Shown: one piece after another, positions 34,601-40,133 of the stretch
Numbering within the stretch: position 1 is the first letter of the stretch
How the letters are laid out: every line of letters starts with the position of its first letter
Assembly: GCA_046046455.1 (NCBI GenBank)
Contig: JBJOJS010000119.1
Span: forward strand, 1-41,083
Direction: 5' to 3'
Length of the DNA: 41,083 bases
From: Mxb001 sp046046455
Lineage (GTDB): Bacteria > Actinomycetota > Actinomycetes > S36-B12
Made by a program: the position numbers and the translations under genes
Notes under the pieces: generated by a model
Databases searched by the model: none
Seen by the model: the letters and a program-made list of their open reading frames with translations, nothing else
Told to the model about the DNA's origin: nothing

Positions 34601-35623
34601 CTCGGTGGTGCGCTCGACGTGGGCGGCGTGCGCGGTGGTCGCATCGTGCAGTCGGGTCTGTTCGAGAACCAGCGCCGCGGCCTCGGGCTCGCCGAGTTCG
34701 ACACACCCGACGCCCGCACCCGCCCCGGCCGTGCCCTCCGCAAGGTGACCGACTACGGGTACGGGGTGAACGAGTTCTTCGACAACGTGTCCCGCTCGGC
34801 GGTGTACCTGTCGAAGCTCGAGCGCAACGTGAAGGAGATGGTGCGCCGCGGCCTGGTCGACGAGACGAACCCGTCAGCCTCCGTCGAGGCGGCAGCGAAG
34901 GCTGCGCTGCGCGACACGCTGCGAGCGATGGGCGACTACACGAACATGGCCCCGTGGCAGCGCAAGTACCTTCGTCAGGTGTTCCCCTGGTGGAGCTGGA
35001 TTCGTCACTCGACCGTCGCAGCGATGCGTCTCCCGATCGAGCATCCGATGCGCGCCGCCTGGCTGGCCCAGCTGTCGGTGCTCGCCAACGAGGAGGGGCT
35101 GACCGGCGCCGAGCTGGCGTTCTTCTCGGGCAAGTGGATGCTCGGCGACGGGTCGTCGGTGAACCTGGGGTCGCTGTCGCCGCTCGAGAACCCGCTCGAG
35201 AACCCGATCCTCAACCCCACGTCGCTACTCCGGTCGATGTCCCCGGCGTTGAAGGTCGGCATCGCCGGGCTCACCGGCATCGACATGGGTCGGCTCCAGC
35301 AGGTGACGAAGCCGCCGAAGGACCGTGCGCGCGGTGCGTTCGGCCAGCAGGTGGCCGAGCCCCTGGCCTACGACCCGGCCGGTCTGCTCGGCTACGCCTT
35401 CGGGCAGCTGCCGATGGCGCGCAACCTGCGCGACTTCATCGACGGGCCGTCGATCCGCTACGGCACCGGCGAGCCGATCAAGGACCGCAGCGGCCGGCCG
35501 ATCCCGAACGGGAAGACCCGAGCTGGTGCGCTCGCTGCGATGTTCGGCGTCCCGTTCCCCGAGACGATGACCGAGGCCGAGCGCAAGCGGCGCGAGAAGC
35601 AGCGGGAGCGGCTCAGCCAGTAG
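25619..35623 (+). CDS. Giant virion protein (about 3334 aa), ejection type
   Basis: One 10-kb gene, starting at ATG 25619 two bases after the previous stop. Residues about 135-200 are Ala/Gly-rich hydrophobic helices (LGKALGSAGSAGAAGAAARA). Pro-rich linkers lie near residues 614-668 and 2119-2164. A domain near residues 1519-1592 (VVISCGNSKLG, ILSAKHGYLPLDEVIEPY) matches the DUF6884 pattern, related to YaaA and TGT-like folds. The C-terminal 430 residues (WYINNTIGNVIMAGVFGGV, YLRQVFPWWSWIRHS) resemble ends of very large phage polyvalent proteins. I infer injection with DNA; enzymatic parts are unproven. Confidence 0.8.
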   Translation: MGDLASAGSTVGGYRKFGTSSGGSGYTPISKLTRDTPAPSLFEQFGDVLRGLPGGLAEFAGKAAQTVASPFHLAWDAAQGDVDVDSFGDFTNEYLPFGDMVARSLGNSVMRLRHPSRYLRAIERGEIVGVVLEDLGNAAIVAGGLGKALGSAGSAGAAGAAARAAEAGAAAGTIGEAATQAVARGAQAGARGSGVARLLNEGGYLEAAQAAERAGTMLKHGSRVVDTVASQPFPAIRWASGKLGDAAAPLVERAVTERLGRPFEIARTGSRPLRLSEVAANGLVGTRVGRSALFSRLTPEGQALADVAQRPLEDQLLKAQMDVAQPGTIVEEVSKETGRRLSREDPEYINLSKATVAKTIGDLDQQVAGWAREYEAAATPAEQAAVMDRVAGQLSTLFEGASDSSQIVTPDVAKILIDDALGRLPAADAEFINRVSPAMREMYDILPEMGRQGVGGRPITAAEMGSEPLPVEQQRQRRRLEGRREVLQRQEMRAFKDMNRTQVQARISSLLADEIPAPPRLSTIMERGKSVQRAVEVERRARNMLVRARQNLRRLYADYDAELQRGGANVDEKLAAVEKQAQRVEELKAREAELRRTQQSRVSRAKVARAPRTEPPPPDVPPSSGPSSPDTPEPPSGGGGAAPAAAPRPEPEVVPQPEPEVAPQPAGSELRRSSTPTEPKRTTKLSRVAERAPEKPAEAATAAPDTPRTRPARARVEFERAKKAADEAEANASKLDAEYTRLDKERKELRDQGVKTLERGTAEEFSTALREAAKDEQLSPSDAKKLTAIADELDRQAEGERKWEAPTEKVLTQRAEATIKAHIGSARSLPVNLVDGELWYTDTYLMAPLPPRLVGKITEPGTYLPDSEKVSGSFKDETKWRATGNEAPDFMKLLTAPLEAIKKGAYRRAEPIGRSLIGEDQTNAILLSDGTNTIGVQLDKLNTVAGPGTELFIGDSPTKPVLVMRNGKPVGLVMGVRGELAPGSFDAEALAKRVGDMVKKSRAYARPGSALDRLLELGKGKVKPEVEQRIAGISKRMAELDPDRESKGWVREPSKTGLIAEARAAGGRGKFDSPYDSAQRAFRDAQDAAVKDIFENPGAEFGDLANHYTDYNARVGSQNLDRATNEYLSFRDRLAAVKKADTVRSIIERFRDVDGLSRKTKRAEVMGILETYLGNLKNDMDRAAERATARNGRPAVIPSDYLYNVVNRRIDLSMFPSDMKQRLIAQAQSAIDIIEGKAEGVAAAATPVAPQRKVPRMVTPPDGVMARPSTQTRIPRKIAEVAKPAEVTRRADETINDYLSQQLTFKSDEAINGDRVVFNDNLGGVGLDNKNLSAKHRAALEAAAELAETWKSGKVIDRVDPSTLQVGEVVRSNSIDVTGTVVWVNDAGYAAMIAPDGKVWGISANERVELLRQTPFPHAERLKAERQRRATEAPKPQVSDYTVELRQLSAKSKPQLLQRLGVDIPKAWRKRKGAQRGMNAEDVFDGLVPERGKAFDRTGREMNRKPLRSVEEVAKEAGDDAIVVISCGNSKLGTAAAAADLYTSDYFKKNLEAARAITGGDDSRIRILSAKHGYLPLDEVIEPYEVSFKFSDEGVIDVNTLRRQARGLPDKPVVVLGGKEYTGAVVTTIGDRHVVAPFVGSEGIGAQKKIAGEIAGSARRAESLKLSKQAPKPTVTVTAPKVPTGDSVKVTVSGDGLRAYDQLMNQRPSTKPAIPYLDVVDGAAYVDPRDVPKVVEAINDRRAELLAKVMARNGAGAEGAMRMVNGLDDIAAQLEEGTPQDWSKAAEPASPATPKLAAAAKPRPAAPRNVVEPKSKLAKSYTRSIKEARVDADGSVHMSFPGESGAAEYRALDDQAKKAWEAAGRDVERLVSDGVVDAIDGSEVRLGDVILNENTGRIYVVAEGSPHPEYEYKLPGDEDAVLHLSPPPPGVPLERVGYRFGHSHPTGGGSVRAYADETVYRMGRMPGFENLAFDTLPPVDTPGHVLTYRMSEMSSNALMKELAAEKIRPLKEWDAVARWRWDNLEDAEKMRAGGAVGEVASMEQLRPGNVVEWDGERAMVAKVTVDDASLTSNPRAYIELLFDADGRSRKISLPSDAELVRFARDLTDPAGRPLDGGGQPAPVSAVAAPEPEPAPAAAGGGAQPPAEPPVPPASGAGGAGAGGGDMNVGRERAKLPTARGRRLEAERTLGEAERRATSAQVKLARKAAGPEPVTITKARDAVSTALDNVERTGRNLEAVKTFGELTPEERTASRQWRRSYTKDGVLKTRSAVERINRQVGAAEERASVAARRHAQLVDQIERINRDIADVPHLLSRPAQAEIRDAVHGTSQSLPAAKRLPEAKVVKERGWIELEDGRWGRVVGPNMVEVIGPNGKPVLGPDRMPILKADGWNVRMSGGKVESVPFEGKWRYVGERSGAVGTLQRQLRRLRDPFGFLANREESLNVSKEELADLAASGMPTTRKVTVGKGVVWDTVRTAVNRTFGEDAVDTLIEVGDDLANAASDRERYSYLEANADRLGLNDGELRALEESMRVDEKLATMDAVVTQRHNDGAWMDLPHELGRLTEDLEFAPQEWQNARNRVRFNFDDRRARSLADDALNVEAMPPRWRAPAQFARRQVRWYLDEARRLANDGDHLAASEQLKIAAEVATNIRDLAEMGVDPIYVAGGIPAKSIGTVETVSKSPLPDEKMRRTPFKPLTVEGAQRTQLDRMVRRLRNETYDRVEQTFGKTVSQVPGLDGWLRDFIAENDRYPARDEFVDTARQMGWVPLNRAKGLGATKAVDNAGRLLEDLQQAEKNYDDAIRSGDDARIQRARLELDAADTAHQRSVNATPKVLREAWGRYETARVKLAKMLDQDPEGGSLEGRYSTDPDVLAAAQKEFDQRAAELAAAEEAALPKLVPDTIAREMMRDASLWDRGTLPGFRLLTRANRAYKTQVLPLSARWYINNTIGNVIMAGVFGGVGPVELFRQIKRLRSEVGFKGAGRKSQSMLEADLLGGALDVGGVRGGRIVQSGLFENQRRGLGLAEFDTPDARTRPGRALRKVTDYGYGVNEFFDNVSRSAVYLSKLERNVKEMVRRGLVDETNPSASVEAAAKAALRDTLRAMGDYTNMAPWQRKYLRQVFPWWSWIRHSTVAAMRLPIEHPMRAAWLAQLSVLANEEGLTGAELAFFSGKWMLGDGSSVNLGSLSPLENPLENPILNPTSLLRSMSPALKVGIAGLTGIDMGRLQQVTKPPKDRARGAFGQQVAEPLAYDPAGLLGYAFGQLPMARNLRDFIDGPSIRYGTGEPIKDRSGRPIPNGKTRAGALAAMFGVPFPETMTEAERKRREKQRERLSQ

Positions 35624-35624
35624 C

Positions 35625-36530
35625 TCAGGCGGCCGTCGGCGGGAGCCCGCCGATGTCGACGTTCGCCATCGCCAGCCGCAGCCGTTCGGTGTCGACCGCT
35701 GCACGCATGTACACCTCGGTCGAGGACAGGTGCGCATGGCCGAGTGCGTGCTGCACCAGCCGCAGGTCGGGGTCGCCGCCCTGGCGGTACAGCATCTGTG
35801 CGAACGAGTGACGCAGCGCGTGCGTCGAGCGCCCATCCCACGGCGCTTCCTTCACGCCGGCCTCGAGCATCCAGGCCGTCATCATCCTGCCGATGCGGTC
35901 GGCGTTGATGCCGCTGGCCGGCGTCACCTGTGAGCGGATCAGCCGCCCGGCGCCGCGCGGCCGGTCGCGCAGGTAGCTCTCGATGCGGCGGGCCACATGG
36001 TCGGGCACGGGCAGCAGCCGCTGGTTGCCGCCCTTGGTGTCGTGCCGCACCGTCAGCACTTGGTTGTATCGATCCCAGTCACCGAGCTCGAGCCCGGCGA
36101 TCTCTGCTCGTCGGAGCCCGAGCCCGACGCCGAGCGCCACGATCAGCCGCGCCCTCGAGTCGGGCAGCACGTCCCACAGCAGCTGCAGCTCGTCCGCTCC
36201 CAACGCCCGCGGCACCGCCTTCGGCACCCGTGGTGCGTTGAACTCGACCATCGGGTCGGCGACGATCGCGCCCACCATGTACAGCCAGGAGGTGAAGGTG
36301 CGCACCCGCCCCATCGAGGTGCGCAACGTCCCCGGCTGCATCGTGCGGCAGTCGTCGAGCCAGCGGATCACCACGTCACGATCGACGGTGCCGCCGTGCT
36401 CGATGCAGGCGATGAACGCCACCAGCGTGTACCGATGCTGTCGCACGGTGAGCGCGCACAGATCTCGTCGAGCTGTCCGTTCCCCCAGGTAGGCATGCAG
36501 GAGCCGCACCCACTCAAGATCCTGAACCAC
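35625..36530 (-). CDS. int: Tyrosine integrase
   Basis: A 301-residue tyrosine recombinase. The start is a GTG at 36530 because GGGGAGGAAAAC precedes it; a longer frame to 36722 crosses the candidate attachment region. An SAM-like N-terminal DNA-binding domain is followed by the catalytic set: R140 (GLRRAEIAGL), K166 (TKGGNQR), H237 and R240 (HALRHSF), H265 (LGHAH) and Y274 (STEVY). It should integrate the phage at attP/attB. Its stop lies two bases from the giant gene's stop, convergent. The enzyme marks the phage as temperate. Confidence 0.9.
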   Translation of the reverse strand: MVQDLEWVRLLHAYLGERTARRDLCALTVRQHRYTLVAFIACIEHGGTVDRDVVIRWLDDCRTMQPGTLRTSMGRVRTFTSWLYMVGAIVADPMVEFNAPRVPKAVPRALGADELQLLWDVLPDSRARLIVALGVGLGLRRAEIAGLELGDWDRYNQVLTVRHDTKGGNQRLLPVPDHVARRIESYLRDRPRGAGRLIRSQVTPASGINADRIGRMMTAWMLEAGVKEAPWDGRSTHALRHSFAQMLYRQGGDPDLRLVQHALGHAHLSSTEVYMRAAVDTERLRLAMANVDIGGLPPTAA

Positions 36531-36658
36531 GTTTTCCTCCCCAGGGTGGTCTATTTCAGAAGTGGGAGTTTCTACACAGTTATCAAAACTGTGTCCAACT
36601 GGGGCGCCGAGATTCTTCTTCAAATCCCGACCGAGTGATCCCCGCCTCTTCATTCGAA
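36531..36658. other. Candidate attP region
   Basis: An AT-richer stretch upstream of int. It contains the perfect inverted repeat ACACAGTT (36574-36581) and AACTGTGT (36587-36594) around a 5-base ATCAA core. Its size and arrangement (two 8-base arms, short overlap) fit a tyrosine-recombinase crossover site. It lies at the usual attP place between integrase and the lysogeny switch. No tRNA fragment could be identified, so the host target is unknown. An operator for a regulator is the alternative. Confidence 0.5.
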
Positions 36659-37048
36659 TCACGCCGCCCGTGACGAAGGTGCTGTGAAAATCGGTGGCTG
36701 CCTGGAGGAGCGCGGATTGCATGGAGATGCAGGGGCGAGTGACGCCATCACCGCCTCACGATCCCAGGCCGGCGGCAGGTCGTCGATCGACAGCTCGAGC
36801 TCCTCGGGGTCAACACCGCAGGCCAGGGCAGCCAACACCAGCACGGTGCGTGCCTGCGGCCGGTTCGGCGGCGCCTCTTGGTGCTCGAAGCGCGAGATCG
36901 TCGAGCCGCTCACCGCAGCCCACTGCGAGACGAGCTGCGCCAGCTCGTCGACACCGAGGTGGGCAATATCTTCCCGCATGCGGCACAGCTTTCGCCCGAA
37001 TGGTTCCGGTGGAAGGTGCCGAAGAATGTGTCGTTTCCTTTGTGCCAT
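36659..37048 (-). CDS. XRE-family HTH regulator, candidate immunity repressor
   Basis: A 129-residue product. An XRE/Cro-type helix-turn-helix lies near residues 32-65 (VDELAQLVSQWAAVSGSTIS, RFEHQEAPPNRP), with a C-terminal tail that is Ser/Arg/Pro-rich. It reads leftward beside integrase, divergent from the small HTH gene at 37175. TATGTA lies nine to four bases upstream of the ATG, allowing a leaderless start. Position favours repressor; it is not shown which HTH protein binds the TGCAAC palindromes. Confidence 0.65.
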   Translation of the reverse strand: MAQRKRHILRHLPPEPFGRKLCRMREDIAHLGVDELAQLVSQWAAVSGSTISRFEHQEAPPNRPQARTVLVLAALACGVDPEELELSIDDLPPAWDREAVMASLAPASPCNPRSSRQPPIFTAPSSRAA

Positions 37049-37174
37049 GAGTTACATACTCGCGCCATTTGCCCCATAACACAAGGAGTTCGTCGGGACC
37101 GGGACGCCTGACCACCACCCCCCGAGCGGGACCATGAGGTAGTTGCAACAGGTTGCATGTGCCATACTTGGCAG
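37049..37174. promoter_or_regulatory. Lysogeny-switch control region with operator
   Basis: The operator TGCAACAGGTTGCA lies at 37144-37157. A -10-like CATACT (37163-37168) ends six bases before the ATG at 37175, so the rightward message is probably leaderless, and its promoter overlaps the operator. A GTTATG/AAATGG AT-richer stretch at 37059-37081 would serve the leftward regulator. The region aligns with 3504-3535 and, more weakly, with 8774-8797. Confidence 0.55.
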
Positions 37175-37402
37175 ATGCCATCGACTGCATCACCCATCAC
37201 CGACAACGTCGGCCGCAACATCCGAGCCCTACGCACCGCGCGCGGCATGACTCGGCAGACACTCAGCGAGGAATCGCACGTCAGCATGCGCAGCCTGGCG
37301 CGCATCGAGGCCGGCGAGGACTGCCTCATCACCACGCTCGACGCCATCGCCAAGGCACTCGACGTGACCCCCGCCCGCCTGCTGTGGGGTGACGAGTCGT
37401 GA
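37175..37402 (+). CDS. Small XRE-family HTH regulator (Cro-like)
   Basis: A 75-residue product that is nearly all HTH (NIRALRTARGMTRQTLSEES, HVSMRSLARIEAGEDCLITT, LDAIAKALDVTPARLLWG), a complete XRE fold. The ATG at 37175 is preferred over 37157, which lies in the operator. With only a DNA-binding domain it resembles Cro or an excision regulator. It is translated just before RusA (overlap GTGATG). Confidence 0.8.
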   Translation: MPSTASPITDNVGRNIRALRTARGMTRQTLSEESHVSMRSLARIEAGEDCLITTLDAIAKALDVTPARLLWGDES

Positions 37403-37818
37403 TGCTCGACTTCTTCGTCCACGGCGTGCCCGCACCCCAGGGCAGCAAGTCGGCGTTCGTGCGCGGCGGCCGAGCTGTCGTCGTCGAGGGCTCCAGCAAG
37501 AGCGGCCGCGAGAAGCAGCGCGCCTGGCGCACCGCCGTCACCCTCCAGGCCATCGAGGCGCGCGGCGAAGCCCCGGCGATCGATGGCCCCGTGAAGATCA
37601 CCGTCGCCTTCGGCATGCCGAAGCCGAAGAGCGCGCCGAAGAGCATGGTCTGGACGACCAAGAAGCCCGACATCGACAAGCTGCTCCGCTCCACCCTCGA
37701 CGGGCTCACCGACGCAGGCGTGTGGAACGACGACTCGCAGGTCGTCCACGTCGAGATGGCCAAGCAGTACGCCACCAACGGCGTGACCGGCGCCCACATC
37801 GTCATCGAGCGCACCTAG
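37399..37818 (+). CDS. rusA: RusA-like Holliday-junction resolvase
   Basis: A 139-residue endodeoxyribonuclease. RusA family acidic residues are visible: D91 and D93 (KPDIDKLLRSTLDGL), D101, and D111/D112 (WNDDSQV), plus a Lys-rich N-terminal start (FFVHGVPAPQGSKSAFV). It should cut branched recombination intermediates before packaging. It starts with GTG/ATG overlapping the HTH stop, so it is expressed with the rightward regulator. A terminator hairpin follows. Confidence 0.85.
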   Translation: MMLDFFVHGVPAPQGSKSAFVRGGRAVVVEGSSKSGREKQRAWRTAVTLQAIEARGEAPAIDGPVKITVAFGMPKPKSAPKSMVWTTKKPDIDKLLRSTLDGLTDAGVWNDDSQVVHVEMAKQYATNGVTGAHIVIERT

Positions 37819-37861
37819 TGACGCCCCGCCTCGGCCAACGGCCGCCCCCCTTATTACGCCG

Positions 37862-37883
37862 CCCCCAGGGACGCCCCTGGGGG
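37862..37883 (+). terminator. 9-bp GC hairpin after rusA
   Basis: CCCCCAGGG (37862-37870) and CCCTGGGGG (37875-37883) form a perfect stem with a 4-base loop, 44 bases after the rusA stop. No clear T-run. The lysozyme-like gene begins 36 bases later with its own AAAGGAG. Confidence 0.65.
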
Positions 37884-37918
37884 ACGACAACACACGACCA
37901 ACCGAAAGGAGCGACCCG

Positions 37919-38308
37919 ATGCGACGCATCCTCGCCACCATCCTGCTGGCCACCAGCACCCTCACCATCATTCCGACCACCACCCATGCGGCCGGCGGCC
38001 GCTGCCCCCAGTTCGAGCCGGCCATGACCAGCCTCGCCCCGCGCGGCGGCTGGGACGTGAAGCGCATCAGCTACTTCAGCTGGCGCGAGTCGCGCTGCCT
38101 GCCGGGCGTGGTGTCCCGCACCAACGACCACGGTCTGCTGCAGATCAACCGCATCAACTTCGCCTACCTCAGCGGCAAGTTCGGTGTGCCGACCTCGCAG
38201 ATGGCGACCTGGCTGAAGAACCCGACGAACAACATCCGTGCCGCGGCGAAGCTGTGCGAGTTCGCACGCCGGGCATGGGGCGACTGCTACCGCCCGTGGA
38301 GGACGTGA
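37919..38308 (+). CDS. Secreted lysozyme/transglycosylase-like protein
   Basis: A 129-residue product with a signal peptide (MRRILATILLATSTLTIIPT, cleavage near AAGG). The mature domain is a lysozyme-like fold with E57 (WRESRC) and DHGLLQIN (72-77), the catalytic Glu and GLxQIN motif of SLT/goose-type enzymes. Extra Cys residues (29, 60, about 112, 122) may pair. AAAGGAG precedes the ATG. Unlike the cytosolic amidase it exports itself. It sits beside the lysogeny genes, so it might act at the cell envelope in lysogens; that is inference. Confidence 0.75.
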   Translation: MRRILATILLATSTLTIIPTTTHAAGGRCPQFEPAMTSLAPRGGWDVKRISYFSWRESRCLPGVVSRTNDHGLLQINRINFAYLSGKFGVPTSQMATWLKNPTNNIRAAAKLCEFARRAWGDCYRPWRT

Positions 38309-38365
38309 CAGTCAGCGTCGGCTGATCCACACCTGTTGCCATCCGTTGCAACTAGGATCAGTCGC
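38309..38365 (+). promoter_or_regulatory. Operator half-site and leaderless promoter
   Basis: GTTGCCATCCGTTGCAAC (38334-38351) holds one clean and one degenerate half-site of the palindrome. TAGGAT (38353-38358) is a -10 hexamer that ends seven bases before the ATG at 38366, with no RBS. TAGGATCAG also occurs at the same place before the gene at 21647. Confidence 0.55.
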
Positions 38366-38539
38366 ATGCGCAGGGAGACGACGGTTCGCCTGGTCGAAGG
38401 GGTGGCAACCACCCAAGGTCTGTACGGTCAAGGTCTGTACGGCAGCGGCACCTACGGGCAGACCCCCCAGGCGGCCGTCGTCCCCTCCTACCGCCTGGTG
38501 GCGGTTCCCCTCGATGAGACTGCGAGCGGCCTGTCGTGA
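38366..38539 (+). CDS. Small protein with Gly-Tyr repeats
   Basis: A 57-residue product with GLYGQGLYGSGTYGQ repeats (GxYGxG), in the style of short phage virion proteins. Expressed from a leaderless promoter, overlapping the next gene by four bases. Role unknown; perhaps a virion minor component with the next two genes. Confidence 0.6.
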   Translation: MRRETTVRLVEGVATTQGLYGQGLYGSGTYGQTPQAAVVPSYRLVAVPLDETASGLS

Positions 38540-38856
38540 ACGACCAAGTGATCGGGCTCGGCGTTGGCACCACGCTCCCGTACATCGTGTGCGCCCTCCA
38601 GTCCGAAGAGGGCACGGCGATCGACCTGACGACCGCCTCAGCCGTCGAGCTCAACATCGACAACCCACGCTCGGGTGTGAGCTGGACGAAGTCCTGCACC
38701 ATCGTCTCCACCTCGCAGGGCATCGTGTCGTGCGAGACGACGAGCGACCTGACCGTGGCGCCGGCCGAGCTGCTCGCACGCTTTCGAGTCACGTTCGCCA
38801 GCGGCCGCCAGGTCGACGTACCCAACGAGGGCTACCTGCGGCTGCGCGTGTCGTGA
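38536..38856 (+). CDS. Fibre-network protein, BppU-like N-terminal fold
   Basis: A 106-residue product, GTG start in a GTGA overlap. The layout LPYIVCALQSEEGTAIDLTT followed by a beta sandwich ending GYLRLRVS resembles the N-terminal domain of phage baseplate/fibre proteins of the BppU type. Whether this is a free virion subunit or part of a moron cassette is unclear; it lies outside the virion block. Confidence 0.6.
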   Translation: MNDQVIGLGVGTTLPYIVCALQSEEGTAIDLTTASAVELNIDNPRSGVSWTKSCTIVSTSQGIVSCETTSDLTVAPAELLARFRVTFASGRQVDVPNEGYLRLRVS

Positions 38857-39026
38857 AGCCGGCGCCCCGCTTCCCGCTCTACCAGTGCCCGGTGTGCAAG
38901 AAGCGATACCAGTCGGCCGGCGTGCAGCCCGTCGAGGTGCTGTGCGCAGCGACCAACGCATGCCGCCGCAACCGGCGAGGCGTGACCGTGATGCAGCCGG
39001 TGAACGAAGAAGCCCCCGACCAGTAG
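38853..39026 (+). CDS. Small zinc-ribbon protein
   Basis: A 57-residue basic product from a GTG overlapping the previous stop. CPVCKKRY, then CAATNAC at 20 residues, gives a CxxC...CxxxxxC zinc ribbon. The stop codon lies in the loop of the bidirectional terminator that closes this operon. The role is unknown. Confidence 0.65.
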   Translation: MKPAPRFPLYQCPVCKKRYQSAGVQPVEVLCAATNACRRNRRGVTVMQPVNEEAPDQ

Positions 39027-39038
39027 GTCGGGGGCTTC
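39009..39038. terminator. Bidirectional 13-bp terminator hairpin
   Basis: GAAGCCCCCGACC (39009-39021) pairs perfectly with 39026-39038 around AGTA. It lies between convergent genes, 13 bases past the recombinase stop on the minus strand, and serves both. It closes the leftward accessory operon if the window is circular. Confidence 0.75.
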
Positions 39039-39051
39039 ACCTGTTCGAACG

Positions 39052-39888
39052 TCAGCCGATGCGTTTCTCGCGGGCCTCGTCTCGCACCCGCTGATCGGCG
39101 GCGACAGCACGGCGCACCGACTGGGCATCCCACGCTCGCGCCTCCCGACGGTACATGCCCTCGGCGTTCAGCTGGGCGGCAACCTCGGGCCACGACAGCC
39201 CGTCGACCTCATGCAGGCGGGCAGCCCGCTGGATCGTGGCCTGCTCGAGCCACACCTCACGCAACCCCATCGGGGTGGTCTTGTCCGGTTCCCACCCGAA
39301 CGGCGGGATACCCCCAGCGAACACACGCTCGCGCGCCGCCCGGCGGCGGCCGCCACGCATCCGCAACCGGATCATGCTGCGCTCGTACGCTGCGACCGCG
39401 GCGAGGATCTGACGCACCAGTGTGCGGGCCGGGTCTTCGCCGTCGTCGAGGCGTGCCAGCTCCGTCTCGGCAGCCGAGCACGACAGGATCAACGCACCCG
39501 CCGCCCACACCCGCTGCAGCAGCGTCTCCTGCATGATGAGGTCGCGTGCCAGGCGGTCGAGGCGGTACACCACCAGCACGTCAGCCTGCTCCGACTGCAG
39601 CATGTCGATCGCCGACACCAGCCCGTCGCGCGCGTCGAGCTGCTCGGCACCCGACACACCCTCGTCGGCATGCACCGCCACCACCTCGAAGCCTTCAGCC
39701 TCGGCCAGCTCGACGCATGCAGCCTGCTGCACCTTGAGCCCGAGCCCCCGCTCAGCCTGCTCGACGGTCGACACGCGCAGGTACACCACCGCCCGTGTAG
39801 GCTGGCCGGCATGTCGCTGCCTCCAGGCGGCAACTTGCACGGGATGGCCGCCCTTTGGGGCGGCCGTTCTGTTTCCTGCCACGCTCAC
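39052..39888 (-). CDS. Serine recombinase (resolvase/invertase family)
   Basis: A 278-residue serine recombinase with S40 in VVYLRVSTVEQ, catalytic-domain motifs YRLDRLAR (108-115), and a C-terminal part with KVQQAACVELAEAEGFEVVA and Trp/Arg helices that bind DNA. It is longer than a classical 200-residue resolvase and shorter than large integrases. The GTG start (GTGAGCGTGGCA) overlaps the upstream stop. A second recombinase beside a tyrosine integrase is unusual. It may drive rearrangement of the neighbouring small-gene locus, or be a domesticated mobile element enzyme. Confidence 0.8.
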   Translation of the reverse strand: MSVAGNRTAAPKGGHPVQVAAWRQRHAGQPTRAVVYLRVSTVEQAERGLGLKVQQAACVELAEAEGFEVVAVHADEGVSGAEQLDARDGLVSAIDMLQSEQADVLVVYRLDRLARDLIMQETLLQRVWAAGALILSCSAAETELARLDDGEDPARTLVRQILAAVAAYERSMIRLRMRGGRRRAARERVFAGGIPPFGWEPDKTTPMGLREVWLEQATIQRAARLHEVDGLSWPEVAAQLNAEGMYRREARAWDAQSVRRAVAADQRVRDEAREKRIG

Positions 39889-40133
39889 ACGTCACCCCCT
39901 TCCGTTGCCAGCAGCGACAGCTCGTCGCCGGTCATGTCGTCGATGTCGTCATCCCACGCTGATGCGTTCGGCCGGCTGTGCAGGTCGTCCCGCAACCGCT
40001 GGCCGAACACGTTGTAGAACGCCCCGCAAGCGAAGCACTCCATCTCGGAGCCGTACCCGAACCACTCGACGAGGGTGTCGCAACGGTCGCAGTTCCCCTC
40101 GACGTGGCCATGCTCGATGCGTCGCACCTTCAC
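39885..40133 (-). CDS. Small zinc-ribbon protein
   Basis: An 82-residue product, GTG start overlapping the upstream stop. CDRC and CFAC form a zinc ribbon around EWFGYGSEME. The acidic C-terminus (DDDIDDMTGDELSLLATE) is helical. It resembles the protein at 508-753 in plan (Cys pairs, then an acidic helix), suggesting paralogous small genes in one operon. Confidence 0.6.
   Translation of the reverse strand: MKVRRIEHGHVEGNCDRCDTLVEWFGYGSEMECFACGAFYNVFGQRLRDDLHSRPNASAWDDDIDDMTGDELSLLATEGGDV

Noticed and set aside
35625..36722. Longer integrase start at 36722
   Set aside because: The extra 64 codons cross the inverted repeat and lack an RBS, whereas GTG 36530 has a strong one.
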